Source: SHLQ01 sp964562985 (GTDB lineage: Bacteria; Actinomycetota; Acidimicrobiia; Acidimicrobiales; SHLQ01). Taken from it: DNA of 64,000 nt. Below, one piece after another: positions 44,101 to 52,094 of the stretch (positions within the stretch are counted from its first letter, which is position 1; every line of letters begins with the position of its first letter). Both the position numbers and the translations under genes were made by a program. Under the pieces are notes generated by a model that saw only the letters and a program-made list of their open reading frames with translations, did not search any database and was not told the DNA's origin. The stretch is from positions 1 to 64,000 of the forward strand of contig CAZLWE010000010.1 in assembly GCA_964562985.1 (NCBI GenBank), read 5' to 3'.

Positions 44101-44179
44101 CGATTGCGAAGCTTGTGAGTAGGTAGCGAAGAGGTCGCTGAAGGACGTTCTTCGCCGTAAGCCGGAACAGCACGTTCAC
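41117..44179 (-). CDS. Large FtsX-type ABC transporter permease
   Basis: 1020 residues with a GTG start at 44179. Two FtsX-like halves, each with a periplasm-facing large domain, plus more than eight membrane segments. Marks are LTAKNVLQRPLRYLLTSFAIVFSVAVVSAVFIFTGGL at the N-terminus and GLGATFALIGAGAFITIVGT later; the C-terminal half repeats the permease signature (LGILVALALSVFERTREIGLFRAVGATRQQTRW). Such duplicated permeases export lipoproteins or peptides with a MacB/LolD-like ATPase. No ATPase is adjacent. The only one in the window is at 57200-57955. Confidence 0.9.
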   Translation of the reverse strand: MNVLFRLTAKNVLQRPLRYLLTSFAIVFSVAVVSAVFIFTGGLRTTFDQLATNIESGYDIAVQPNIEFGDGFIAPTVPLEIFDLVESVEGVGEISPRVVGFGVVSVDADGVPGIAQGGTNLGVAWGDDAGSAARYFVQEGRRPASPDEFAIDVGLFELGNYEVGERYVLQVPNSSTDGQTFELTGTFTFGSPDNNSTVGAQLVALDTPTAIELINGGDGFSDLTLLVDEGEEIEDVIARIEPLFDDSLAVLSQEEVIERTQGDFGQILTIFQTVLLVFAIILTLVSAFLIFNVFSITLGQRIRELGLLRAIGAFGSQVTQLMIGEALFLGIASALIGFPAGLGLAWLLRAALSALGFPDNVGLPITGTAVIAAFIVGVVVTVAAATVPALQAQRVPPIAALRDGALLQIERITRPGRAVVPIIAVAVLLGFVVRVADGWVPRLGLPLLAALLLWIGLSQIDINLAKFGVFVLGVFLLVVALVEDAGLGATFALIGAGAFITIVGTILLMPFIATRLTSVLGRAPTAVVLGLIGVALGIAALANIGGAIFVAATGTPDFVIDASGMDVSPVALIVPLLILALIMAVVSFAIVRTAIGARGLSGQVARANAARNPQRTATTAAALMIGLTLVTAVTVIGDSIKASVSAALSSSITADWLIQAGQGGGPQAIPFSTEVAERLEALDEIESVLEFRVAFPAAWATSESGELNAADFQEFLPIILQLINDDADLSPEEVFALQQQLGTDININDASATDISTLEDHNDPDWIELDQSLVGPNAVYFEQSVAEEAGLEVGDTFSALFIDLESEDLVLAGIYDNGFVLGNRVMDLDLWNRHFPSDSDQFLSAITASGVPQEDARIAMEEALAEDFPIIEIRTREEFAENTERQINQTLATVNVLLGLSGVVAALGILVALALSVFERTREIGLFRAVGATRQQTRWIIRWEGVIVAAFGGLTGVLIGVPIGVLATSKMPEFLVNQISVPIPTLVFYLLFASIVGLFAAVFPAWTAGRLNVLDAISAD

Positions 44180-44267
44180 AAACTATTCGATCTATGCGTT
44201 CATGGTCTGTCGAGTGACCGAATTCGCCAACTCAACGAACCGGAGGGGGTGCGGGTAGCGTCGGCGC

Positions 44268-45614
44268 GTGGATGAGTTTTGTGCGCTCGTGCGTGGTGGC
44301 GGCCTTTCCGTGCGCAGAGTTTGGTTGGGAGGTGCGGGCCTGTTCCTGTCGTTGTTGCTCGTTGCTTGCAGTAGCGAGACGGCTTCAACGGGGGAAGTAA
44401 CCGCAACCGATACTCCCCTGGAAGCGCAAACGACTACCACGACGACCGAGGTGGCGAATCGGCCCCCAGAGATCCGCGTGGCGAGCGTGGGTCGAGCAGA
44501 GATCGGGCAACAATTCACCGAAGCAATCCTGGGCTTCGACCCAGACGGCGATGACGTCATAGTCTCGGTCTCCGATGGGCCGCTCGGCTTCGTTCCAACG
44601 CTCAACACCCGGGGGCGGGTTACCGGCTTTACCTGGGAGCCCGTAGAACCGGGCGAGTGGACGGTCGAGGTAACCGGAACCGATCCTGATGGCGCAGCCA
44701 CATCCGCCGAAGTGCTTCTCGTTGCCCGAAACCCTCGGTCCGTAGACCTGCTCCTCGCGATGGGAGACTCCGTTGCTGCAGGTTTCGGTCGCGATCGAAG
44801 CGACCTGCTCGGCATCGACGACTGCTCCCGCAGCGAGGCGGCCGCCTATGGGATACAGACCCATCAAGAGCTCGTTGACGTTGGGTCGCTCGGTGCCGAT
44901 GGTGGCGCGCTCCTCGTTGCCTGTGCGGGCGCGACAACCACATCGGTCATCAATACCTCTGTCGCAGCGACCGACCCCACTGGGGAAGTAACCAGCGATG
45001 CTGCACGATCGCAACTGCAATGGGCCCTCGACCTGAACCCGACGATCGTCACGCTTACCGTCGGTGTCTCGGACCTCGGCTTCTTCGATGCCGAACGGGT
45101 TGACGAGATCGTGATGCCGAGCCCCGAAGCCAGAGGCCAGCACGGGACGTTTGCGGAGAACTTGGCGACGATCGTCACCCAACTCGTGACGGCAACCGAC
45201 GCGCATGTGGCCATCACGACGTACTACGACCCGGTCGCGAGTTCCCCGAATGGAGTCGAAGGATGCGAGAGCGAGTGCTTCCGAAGCGTGTTTGCAGAAC
45301 GGATCACCGCGTTAAACGAGACGATCACCAGCGTGACCGACAACTTCCCCGAAGGGCGTTTGTCGCTGGTTCGCCTCGACGATGAGAACGACGTGTGGGA
45401 GGCCGGCAACGCTACCGGACCAGACATCCTGCGCGAAGGTCTCGGCCCGCTCGATGGGCTCGTGGATCAATTCACCGGCGGCGGTGGCGCGACATGTGCC
45501 AGTGACGGAGCTCCCGACCGCGATCTCATCTCTGGGCTTGATTGTGTTCACCCGAACGCAGATGGGCACGGTGAGATCCGTCGCCTCGTCGTTGAGGCGC
45601 TCCTTTCTATCTGA
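44268..45614 (+). CDS. SGNH-hydrolase-like lipoprotein
   Basis: 448 residues. A lipobox (LLLVACSS) follows the signal helix, then a Thr-rich linker and a ~100-residue Ig/cadherin-like segment (ILGFDPDGDDVIVSV...VTGTDPDGA). The catalytic region starts with LLLAMGDSVAAGFG (block I GDS) and ends with GLDCVHPNADGHGEIRR (block V DxxH). Block III/IV residues appear as VTLTVGVSDLGF. These enzymes act on esters or glycans outside the membrane. Substrate unknown. The start is a GTG; the frame may begin at a later start nearer the signal helix. Confidence 0.85.
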   Translation: MDEFCALVRGGGLSVRRVWLGGAGLFLSLLLVACSSETASTGEVTATDTPLEAQTTTTTTEVANRPPEIRVASVGRAEIGQQFTEAILGFDPDGDDVIVSVSDGPLGFVPTLNTRGRVTGFTWEPVEPGEWTVEVTGTDPDGAATSAEVLLVARNPRSVDLLLAMGDSVAAGFGRDRSDLLGIDDCSRSEAAAYGIQTHQELVDVGSLGADGGALLVACAGATTTSVINTSVAATDPTGEVTSDAARSQLQWALDLNPTIVTLTVGVSDLGFFDAERVDEIVMPSPEARGQHGTFAENLATIVTQLVTATDAHVAITTYYDPVASSPNGVEGCESECFRSVFAERITALNETITSVTDNFPEGRLSLVRLDDENDVWEAGNATGPDILREGLGPLDGLVDQFTGGGGATCASDGAPDRDLISGLDCVHPNADGHGEIRRLVVEALLSI

Positions 45615-45631
45615 GCGACTAGACATGTGTT

Positions 45632-46501
45632 GTGGTTTCCTCGATCGCCGTTGGCCGACACTTCGGGCCGTACCTGATCCGCGATGTTCTGGGGAAGGGC
45701 GCCTCGGCAACGGTGTACATCGGTCGCCGATCCGATGACGTCGACGTTGCGGTCAAGGTCCTATCAACGTTCGCCATGGGTAATGCCGACTTCCGGCGAG
45801 CCGTGCCACGGGAGTACGACGCGGTTTCTCGCATCGACCATCCCGGGGTGATTTCGATGAACAAAATGGGGACCATCGCGGACATCTTGTTCATCGAAAT
45901 GGAATGGATTGACGGCCCAACGCTCGACGCGGTGCAAGTCGTCGGAAAAGCACTTCCACTTGAACAAGCCAGCCAGCTCATCGCCCAAGCTGGGGATGCA
46001 GCTCAGGCCTGCCATGACGTAGGCGTTGTTCATCGCGACCTGAAGCCATCGAACATTCTCCTTCGAGACGGCCATCCGGTGCTCTTCGACTTTGGACTCG
46101 CTCAAGACGCCCAAGCTCTCGACGCGCAACCTGGCCGTCTCTATGGCACACCGATGACAGCTTCGCCAGAGCAGGTACTGGCTGAGGGCCCGGTCGATGG
46201 ACGTGCCGATGTGTACGCCCTTGGCGTGACACTCTTTCGTTTGATTACGGGGAAGCTGCCGTTCTACGGCGAGCGCATGGATCTTCTCCGACTCCATGCT
46301 GAGCAGCCCGCTCCTGCGCCGAGCTCAATTAACAAGTGGCTACCGAGCGAGTTCGACGAGTTGGTGCTTCGGTCGCTCGAGAAGAACCCAGACGACCGTT
46401 ATCCAAGTGCAGCCGCTTTCGCTGAGGCGGTTCGTGCGATCCCTAGCGAACTACTGGTTGAGAAAAAGCGCGGCTGGCGACGCAACGCCCGTCGAGAATA
46501 G
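45632..46501 (+). CDS. Serine/threonine protein kinase, soluble
   Basis: 289 residues, a kinase domain with no transmembrane or sensor region, shorter than the usual PknB type. In order: glycine loop LGKGASATVYIG, VAIK-type Lys in DVAVKVLSTF, HRDLKPSNILL, DFGLA, and the activation region GTPMTASPEQVLAEGPVDGRADVYALGVTLFRLITGKLPFYG. The catalytic residues are all present. It starts with a GTG at 45632, directly after the SGNH gene. Its substrates are unknown. Confidence 0.9.
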   Translation: MVSSIAVGRHFGPYLIRDVLGKGASATVYIGRRSDDVDVAVKVLSTFAMGNADFRRAVPREYDAVSRIDHPGVISMNKMGTIADILFIEMEWIDGPTLDAVQVVGKALPLEQASQLIAQAGDAAQACHDVGVVHRDLKPSNILLRDGHPVLFDFGLAQDAQALDAQPGRLYGTPMTASPEQVLAEGPVDGRADVYALGVTLFRLITGKLPFYGERMDLLRLHAEQPAPAPSSINKWLPSEFDELVLRSLEKNPDDRYPSAAAFAEAVRAIPSELLVEKKRGWRRNARRE

Positions 46502-46507
46502 ATCCCG

Positions 46508-46696
46508 CTATTCGAGGATGCGTCGGTCAGGGTTTGCGATAACCCCGTCTCGCCCGCAAGACCAGCACGGCGTGCCCACATAGGCTCGCCATGTCACTTC
46601 ACAGCGTCGGCACTCGTGGACTGTTGGTGGAGTTGAAGACACAGAGGTCCCGAGACGGTGCGAGAAGATTGCGCCTAATTGTGGATCGGGGCCCAT
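46508..46696 (-). CDS. Small zinc-ribbon protein
   Basis: About 62 residues. The C-terminal half holds two CxxC pairs in CRRCEVTWRAYVGTPCWSCGRDG, the arrangement of a zinc-ribbon. The ATG at 46696 is chosen because a longer frame has no such character. No recognisable function; small zinc-ribbon proteins often bind nucleic acid or another protein. It is convergent with the kinase, ending 6 bp after it. Confidence 0.55.
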   Translation of the reverse strand: MGPDPQLGAIFSHRLGTSVSSTPPTVHECRRCEVTWRAYVGTPCWSCGRDGVIANPDRRILE

Positions 46697-46848
46697 GCGC
46701 GGCCACCTTAGAGGCGACCGATGCTGCGGTTGGTGGATGGGCTTAGAGGAATATGTGAACCAGTGGAGACCCAACTTCGGTTGGAGTTTGGACTACGGTG
46801 CGACGAAACGCGAACGGCACTTCGTTCGCCGGAGAAAAGGTACTCAAC

Positions 46849-47403
46849 ATGGCCACACCCTGTCCCCCCGTAGACGGTTCTGCTGAGCGTCAGACACAGT
46901 TCGATGGCCCACCACCGATGTGCATCGATCCAGCGAAGTCCTACACCGCAGTGCTCGACACCAGTTTGGGTTCGATCACCATCGCGCTCGATGCAGCGGC
47001 AGCACCGAATACCGTCAACAACTTCGTCGTGCTCGCCCGCTACAAGTACTACGAGGGCATCGTCTTCCATCGAATCATCAACGGTTTCATGTGCCAGGGC
47101 GGTGATCCCACGGGAACGGGACGCGGTGGCCCCGGGTACAAGTTCGCCGACGAGCTACCAGCTCCGAACACCTACAAGGTTGGTTCGGTCGCGATGGCCA
47201 ATGCTGGCCCGAATACAAACGGCAGCCAATTCTTCCTTGTGAGTGGTGCGAGCGGTGTGGGTCTTCCGCCGCACTACTCGCTCTTCGGTCAGATCACCGA
47301 AGGCCTGGACGTTCTGAACACCATGCAAAACGTTCCGACCGATCGCGGGGATCGGCCACACGACGACGTCGTCATCAACTCGGTAGCGATTACCGAGTCC
47401 TAG
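46849..47403 (+). CDS. Cyclophilin-type peptidyl-prolyl isomerase
   Basis: 184 residues. The cyclophilin core is clear: LDTSLGSITIALDAAAAPNTVNNFVVLARYKYYEG, FHRIINGFMCQGGDPTGTGRGGPGYKFADE, and MANAGPNTNGSQFFL. It speeds cis-trans isomerisation of Xaa-Pro bonds. The N-terminus has no signal peptide. The ATG at 46849 is preceded by GGAGAAAAGG, a good ribosome binding site; the earlier in-frame start is less likely. The 3' end meets the convergent PAS/GGDEF gene within a base or two. Confidence 0.94.
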   Translation: MATPCPPVDGSAERQTQFDGPPPMCIDPAKSYTAVLDTSLGSITIALDAAAAPNTVNNFVVLARYKYYEGIVFHRIINGFMCQGGDPTGTGRGGPGYKFADELPAPNTYKVGSVAMANAGPNTNGSQFFLVSGASGVGLPPHYSLFGQITEGLDVLNTMQNVPTDRGDRPHDDVVINSVAITES

Positions 47404-47404
47404 A

Positions 47405-48169
47405 TTATTCAGGGGCGAAGCTAAACGAGCCCAAGTCGCTCGCGTACGCGCCGGCCTCGGCCTCTCGAAGCAAGGTCGCAGGTCCCGCGTCGTGGTCGGG
47501 GAGCACCAATCCGATGCGAGCGTCCAGTGATGATGCTTGCAGCGCTCCGAGAACGCGTTCGGCCATCGCGAGACACGCTGCCTCGCTATCGATCCCGGCC
47601 GCACAGAGAACGAATCGACCGTCGCTAGAGCTAGTGAGGAGATCCGTTGGACGGATAGTCGTCAAAAGCTGACGAGCGGCTTCCTTGCGGCTGACGTCGT
47701 CGGTGGCATGCTCGTCGGCGAGCAGAACAACGGCTCCAGCAAACGAGCGCCCGTTGTCGAGGTACTCCTCGAAGCGGCCAAGTACAGCTTCGGTTTCAGG
47801 CAGTCCCGTGACCGCGTCGGTTCGCCAGCGCGGGGTCACGGTCGATTGCTCGCGTTCAATAAGTGCCACTGCGCCGGTGACCACATCGTTCTCCGTAACC
47901 GACTGCGCTCGCATTTGGAATCGGCCTTCGACTCCGGTGAGGTGAAAGTGCAATACACCTGCGTCTTCATCGGTCGGGTTGAAGATCGACGCCCAGAAGC
48001 TATCGACGAGGGCTCGGTCGCCCTGCTCGACGTATAGCCGCCAGTCATCGCCAGATACGCAGCGCATAAGCTGGGTGAAGATGGGGTTCGACTCCAACAC
48101 CTTCCCGCTTGCATCGGCGAAAAAGACTGCTGAATCGAGAACGCTCGCTAGAGCGGTTAACGGTTTCAT
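47405..48169 (-). CDS. PAS-like protein with degenerate GGDEF domain
   Basis: 254 residues. The N-terminal ~110 residues are PAS-like (VFFADASGKVLESNPIFTQLM start). The C-terminal region opens with TDAVTGLPETEAVLGRFEEYL, the DxLTGLPNR-type start of GGDEF domains. The catalytic GGDEF signature is not conserved: the corresponding stretch reads TSSSDGRFVLCAAGI. The domain is therefore unlikely to make cyclic di-GMP and may be a sensor or scaffold. The start ATG overlaps the zinc-ribbon membrane gene by 4 bp (ATGA), so the two are translated together. Confidence 0.75.
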   Translation of the reverse strand: MKPLTALASVLDSAVFFADASGKVLESNPIFTQLMRCVSGDDWRLYVEQGDRALVDSFWASIFNPTDEDAGVLHFHLTGVEGRFQMRAQSVTENDVVTGAVALIEREQSTVTPRWRTDAVTGLPETEAVLGRFEEYLDNGRSFAGAVVLLADEHATDDVSRKEAARQLLTTIRPTDLLTSSSDGRFVLCAAGIDSEAACLAMAERVLGALQASSLDARIGLVLPDHDAGPATLLREAEAGAYASDLGSFSFAPE

Positions 48170-49350
48170 TGTGCTATCTCCTGTGCGTCGGCCGACTCCT
48201 CGTCGGTGGCTTCTTGTTCTGTTGCTGGCTCAGCTGGGGCCTCGGTCGTCGCACCAGATGCGAACGCGAGCCCACTGGGCCATGTGCAGGGGTCGTCGGG
48301 CGAGACTTCGGCACCCTCAACACTCACGAGGGTGTCAACGGACTCTGCGAGCTGTTCGTGATCGAAGGTACGGCCCGCGATTCGAGCTTCGACCGCTTCT
48401 CCTTGGTTCGATACGAGTAGTTGTGCCCCATCTCCGGACAGTTGTTCGCCGGCCGTGACCGTGTCGATGGTTAGTTCGTTGGTTGCTTGGTCAAACTCGA
48501 GGAGGAAGCGGTTCTCACCGACGGGCTCTCCTCCGAGTCGCAGACTGTCCGAGCCTCGCGATGGTGAAACGGCAACCGTCGCACCATTCGACTTGGTGGT
48601 AATGATCGCTGGTCGGCTCGAACCAAGCGGGGTGAAGATCCGCGCGGAACGAGCAGATGGGAGGGGAGCGGTGTCGATCAGGGTGGTGTTCGTATCAATG
48701 TTGATACCTGAAGTTTGAACGGTGGTCGGTTCTTCTCCCACACAGGCGATGAGTTGCACGATGACCATGGTGTCGCCAAACAACGCATCGACTTCGCCCT
48801 GACTCCATTCCCGAATTGGTGCCTCGGTCGTTGTCGTAGTGGGAAACAGGGTCGTTGTCGTCGTCTCTTCGAATGCAAGGTTGTCGGGCTCAGGCGCTGA
48901 TGCTGATCCGAAGGTGGTCCACGCAAGCCACCCGACCGCCAACACGAGCAGCCCAAGGAGAACGAACACACGGCGGCTGGGGTCTTCGTTTCGCAAACCT
49001 CGGCTGGAGCCGGGCATCGTTCCGATGATCGGAATGTCGGTTGCGGTTTTTGCCTTTGGAACGGCCGTGACCTGCGCGTCGGGAATTCCTGGAGTCGGCG
49101 CTTCTCCCCCGAGTCCGAGTGCGTCGGACAAACGGCTGTCGTCGAGTGTCGACTTGCGCCGAAGTTGGCTCAGGCGGCTCGTCTTTTCGGACTTCTTCTT
49201 CTCGACTGCGGGCAACTCGGGTTCAGCTACAACCTCAGGTTGAGGTTCGGGGTCGCTGCCGAGCTTGAGAAGTTGACCGCTGCAACGGGAACAAAACGAC
49301 GCAGCGGGGTCGTTCTTTGCACCGCAGAGATAACACTCATGATCCGACAT
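48166..49350 (-). CDS. Zinc-ribbon membrane protein with acidic linker
   Basis: 394 residues. The N-terminus has a zinc-ribbon, CYLCGAKNDPAASFCSRC, then a charged, mostly disordered stretch to ~residue 130. A single membrane helix (RRVFVLLGLLVLAVGWLAWTTFG) follows, then a Thr-rich linker and an extracytoplasmic domain of ~200 residues (DALFGDTMVIVQLIACVGEEPTTV...). The C-terminus is acidic. The N-terminal zinc-ribbon should be cytoplasmic. The arrangement suggests a sensor or anchor, possibly working with the co-translated PAS/GGDEF protein. Function unknown. Confidence 0.72.
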   Translation of the reverse strand: MSDHECYLCGAKNDPAASFCSRCSGQLLKLGSDPEPQPEVVAEPELPAVEKKKSEKTSRLSQLRRKSTLDDSRLSDALGLGGEAPTPGIPDAQVTAVPKAKTATDIPIIGTMPGSSRGLRNEDPSRRVFVLLGLLVLAVGWLAWTTFGSASAPEPDNLAFEETTTTTLFPTTTTTEAPIREWSQGEVDALFGDTMVIVQLIACVGEEPTTVQTSGINIDTNTTLIDTAPLPSARSARIFTPLGSSRPAIITTKSNGATVAVSPSRGSDSLRLGGEPVGENRFLLEFDQATNELTIDTVTAGEQLSGDGAQLLVSNQGEAVEARIAGRTFDHEQLAESVDTLVSVEGAEVSPDDPCTWPSGLAFASGATTEAPAEPATEQEATDEESADAQEIAQ

Positions 49351-49404
49351 AACCCTTTCAACATCGGCATTTCGATCCGCACGTTGAGCCTCATTTGCTT
49401 ACCG

Positions 49405-49794
49405 TTAGGGAATATTCGATCCGCTCCTTTGGGCCCATCTAGCCGCCTCTTCGCGAGCTTCTATCTCGAAGGGAATGTCCAAGTACGCCTGTCGGTGGTT
49501 CCGACAGGAACGTAGATTCCGTAGGTAATCGCCCACATAGCGTGCGAGGAAACGGATCGGTCCATGCTCTGCGAACTGACGGACGTGGACCAGTTCGTGC
49601 GCCAGAAGCGATGTTGCCCGGTGTTCGACGCGGTCACCGCGCAGGAAGACCAAGTTACCGATGGTCATGCCGTCTGCTGCCGGAGGCAAGAGGTTTGTGC
49701 GGATAAGACGCACCCGGCCGAGAATCTCATCTCCGACGTGATCGAAGATCGAGATTTCGTCATGGTCGAGGCGACGCCTGCGAGTCGGTGGCAT
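49405..49794 (-). CDS. Small DUF4157-like metallopeptidase domain protein
   Basis: 129 residues with the zinc-binding motif LLAHELVHVRQFAEHG (HExxH), preceded by IGNLVFLRGDRVEHR. This is the layout of DUF4157-like (eCIS core-type) metallopeptidase domains, here as a single domain. It has no signal peptide or membrane helix. No secretion or eCIS gene is nearby. The next gene, DUF3499, is divergent at 72 bp. Substrate unknown. Confidence 0.7.
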   Translation of the reverse strand: MPPTRRRRLDHDEISIFDHVGDEILGRVRLIRTNLLPPAADGMTIGNLVFLRGDRVEHRATSLLAHELVHVRQFAEHGPIRFLARYVGDYLRNLRSCRNHRQAYLDIPFEIEAREEAARWAQRSGSNIP

Positions 49795-49865
49795 CTACTC
49801 AACATATCTGTTGGGAGGAATTACGCGGATGTACTTTGGATCGTTGAATTGTTAGGCTCGAACCT

Positions 49866-50444
49866 ATGTCTCGGCTATGCGCCAAGCCCACGTGCTCAGA
49901 ACCTGCGGCTGCATGGATTAATGTTCTCCGCGAGGAGCGGCGGGCCATCGCCCACGACTCTGCGTCTCCGCATGGGTTGGCGCTTTGCCAAGCGCACCTC
50001 GATCGCTTCGTGGTTCCAGCGGGATGGGAACTGCACAAAGGCGATCGTGGGAGCACTACTGCAGCGCCAAAGGAACCCCACGACGACATCTCCGATATGG
50101 AGCCTCTCGATGATCCGCGTTCAGCGAGCCGCGAGCGGCCGTGGTTTTTGGCGGGAACTCTAAGCGACGTTCCCGTCCATCCCTTGCTCGTGGCCAGCGA
50201 CGACGCGGGCGTCGATGAGTCCCCCTCTCTCGCGAGTGGTTCGCTCTTGCGCCGGGCCTTCAACGGACCCGAGCGAAACGACGATCAGGCACGTCGAGCC
50301 CACGCGGCAGCGGCGGTCACCGATTCGGAGGACACCCGATACGACCGAGAGACCGAACGCGCGGCTCGCTCACTCGATGAGTACGGCACGGCACAGTTGC
50401 CCTTTCCGCCGTTCACGCCCGACGTGCAAGCCGCTGTTTCGTAA
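49866..50444 (+). CDS. DUF3499 family protein
   Basis: 192 residues. The N-terminus has the DUF3499 pattern: RLCAKPTCSEPAAAW, then LCQAHLDRFVVPAGWELHKG, with Cys and His residues that could hold zinc. The family is almost restricted to Actinomycetota, with no assigned reaction. The C-terminal ~120 residues are acidic and probably disordered. It lies 6 bp upstream of a PQQ-propeller gene, so the two may be cotranscribed. Confidence 0.7.
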   Translation: MSRLCAKPTCSEPAAAWINVLREERRAIAHDSASPHGLALCQAHLDRFVVPAGWELHKGDRGSTTAAPKEPHDDISDMEPLDDPRSASRERPWFLAGTLSDVPVHPLLVASDDAGVDESPSLASGSLLRRAFNGPERNDDQARRAHAAAAVTDSEDTRYDRETERAARSLDEYGTAQLPFPPFTPDVQAAVS

Positions 50445-50450
50445 CTCATC

Positions 50451-52094
50451 GTGACCGCAACCGAACCGAAAAAGGTAGAGCTACCCGAGAACATCACGCC
50501 GGACCAAGGTCCGCGCCGTAGGTCGCGGTCGCTGCGCGGCGCTCGCCGGCTCCGTGCGTACCTTGCCATCGGTGCACTGGCCATCGGCGCAACGACGCTG
50601 GTGGCCACACCATTGGGCGACACGTTCGTTGCCCAAACCCAGGAGATCATTGCCAACGTCACCGGGTCTGAAACCGCGGAGCCTGAAGCAGAGATCGAGG
50701 AAGAGCCGGTCGTCGAGGTGTTGCCTCAGATCGTCTTTGATGACTCCGTGTTCGTCGATCCACAGATGGTCGGATTGCAGCCACCGTGGGACTTCGATGG
50801 TCTGCTGACCTTTCGTGGTTCACCTACCCGCAGCTTCTACGGCAGGGGTCCGGTGCCCGATGACCCCGCCGTGCAATGGCGCTTCCCTGAAGAAGGTGGA
50901 CTGTGCCGTCAGTCCACGGTTGGGGCCCAGACTTCAACGTGGTGCGGTACGGGTTGGACGGGGCAGTCGGCACTGTTCCGACTCGACGGGCGCCTCTGGT
51001 CCGTGTTCGGGGCGCTCGATGGTGCGGTCCACTTTCTTGACGCCGAGACCGGCGAACCAATTCTCCCGAGCTTCGAGACCAACGACATCATCAAGGGGTC
51101 GGTCACGATCGATCCCGATGGATTTCCACTCGTCTACACCGGTTCGCGCGACAACCAGTTTCGGATCATCGCATTTGACGACGGAAATCCCCGCGAGCTG
51201 TGGTCTCTCGACGCCGAGTTCACGAGCGAGACCTTGTGGAACAACGACTGGGACGGCGCAGCACTCGTCCTGGAGGACTTCTTGATCGTCGGCGGAGAGA
51301 ACAGCCGAATCCATGTCATCCAATTGAATCGAGTGTGGGGGGACGACGGACTGGTGCAGGTCGACCCCGAGGTCATCTTTAGCGCTCCGGGCTGGGACGC
51401 CGAACTTCTCTCATCTATCCCCGACGACAACGTCTCGATTGAGAACTCCGTCGCGGTCAGTGGCGACACGTTGTACTTCGCAAACTCCGGCGGACTGGTT
51501 CAAGGTTGGGATCTGGCTCCGCTTCGCGACGGCGGCGACCCAGTCCGCTCGTTCCGCTATTGGGTTGGGGACGATGTCGATGCTTCGATCGTTATCGATA
51601 CCGAAGGCATGCTCTACGTGGCAGCCGAGTTTGAACGCCGAAACGCTCGATCGCAGGAACTCGGCCAGCTCTTCAAGCTTGACCCCACCCAAGACGGCGA
51701 GGACGCACTCGTGTGGTCGGTGGAGGAGAACCAGGGGGCCAACACCGGTATCTGGGGTACGCCCGCCCTGCACGACGGTGCAGTGATCTTCGGCAGCGAA
51801 GGCGGCCAGTTCCGGGCCGTCGACCAAGAGACCGGCGAAGATCTTTGGAACATCGAGGGCCTCGGCTTTCATCTTTGGTCTTCCCCGGTTGTCGTTGACG
51901 ACGTCCTTCTCATGGGTGACTGCTTCGGAAGCTTGCACGCATTCGATGCCTCGGACATCCGCAATGAACCAGACAAGCTGTGGGAACTACAGCTCGACGA
52001 TGGCTGCATCGAATCCACCCCCGCCGTCTGGGAAGGCAACATCGTCGTAGGAACCCGCCGCGGCGGCGTATACGGAATTAGCGGTACCAGATAG
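50451..52094 (+). CDS. PQQ-type beta-propeller membrane-anchored protein
   Basis: 547 residues. A cytoplasmic basic N-terminus (RRRSRSLRGARRLR) leads to a membrane segment (AYLAIGALAIGATTLVATPL), then an acidic linker (AEIEEEPVVEVLP) and a beta-propeller of the PQQ/WD type with repeated blade motifs, for example GALDGAVHFLDAETGEP, FGSEGGQFRAVDQETGEDLWNIEG and GTRRGGVYGISG. The aspartate/glycine-rich blade pattern is clear, but no PQQ-binding residues can be named. It starts with a GTG. It probably acts as a scaffold or sensor outside the membrane. The 3' end overlaps the convergent cysS end by 17 bp. Confidence 0.82.
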   Translation: MTATEPKKVELPENITPDQGPRRRSRSLRGARRLRAYLAIGALAIGATTLVATPLGDTFVAQTQEIIANVTGSETAEPEAEIEEEPVVEVLPQIVFDDSVFVDPQMVGLQPPWDFDGLLTFRGSPTRSFYGRGPVPDDPAVQWRFPEEGGLCRQSTVGAQTSTWCGTGWTGQSALFRLDGRLWSVFGALDGAVHFLDAETGEPILPSFETNDIIKGSVTIDPDGFPLVYTGSRDNQFRIIAFDDGNPRELWSLDAEFTSETLWNNDWDGAALVLEDFLIVGGENSRIHVIQLNRVWGDDGLVQVDPEVIFSAPGWDAELLSSIPDDNVSIENSVAVSGDTLYFANSGGLVQGWDLAPLRDGGDPVRSFRYWVGDDVDASIVIDTEGMLYVAAEFERRNARSQELGQLFKLDPTQDGEDALVWSVEENQGANTGIWGTPALHDGAVIFGSEGGQFRAVDQETGEDLWNIEGLGFHLWSSPVVVDDVLLMGDCFGSLHAFDASDIRNEPDKLWELQLDDGCIESTPAVWEGNIVVGTRRGGVYGISGTR

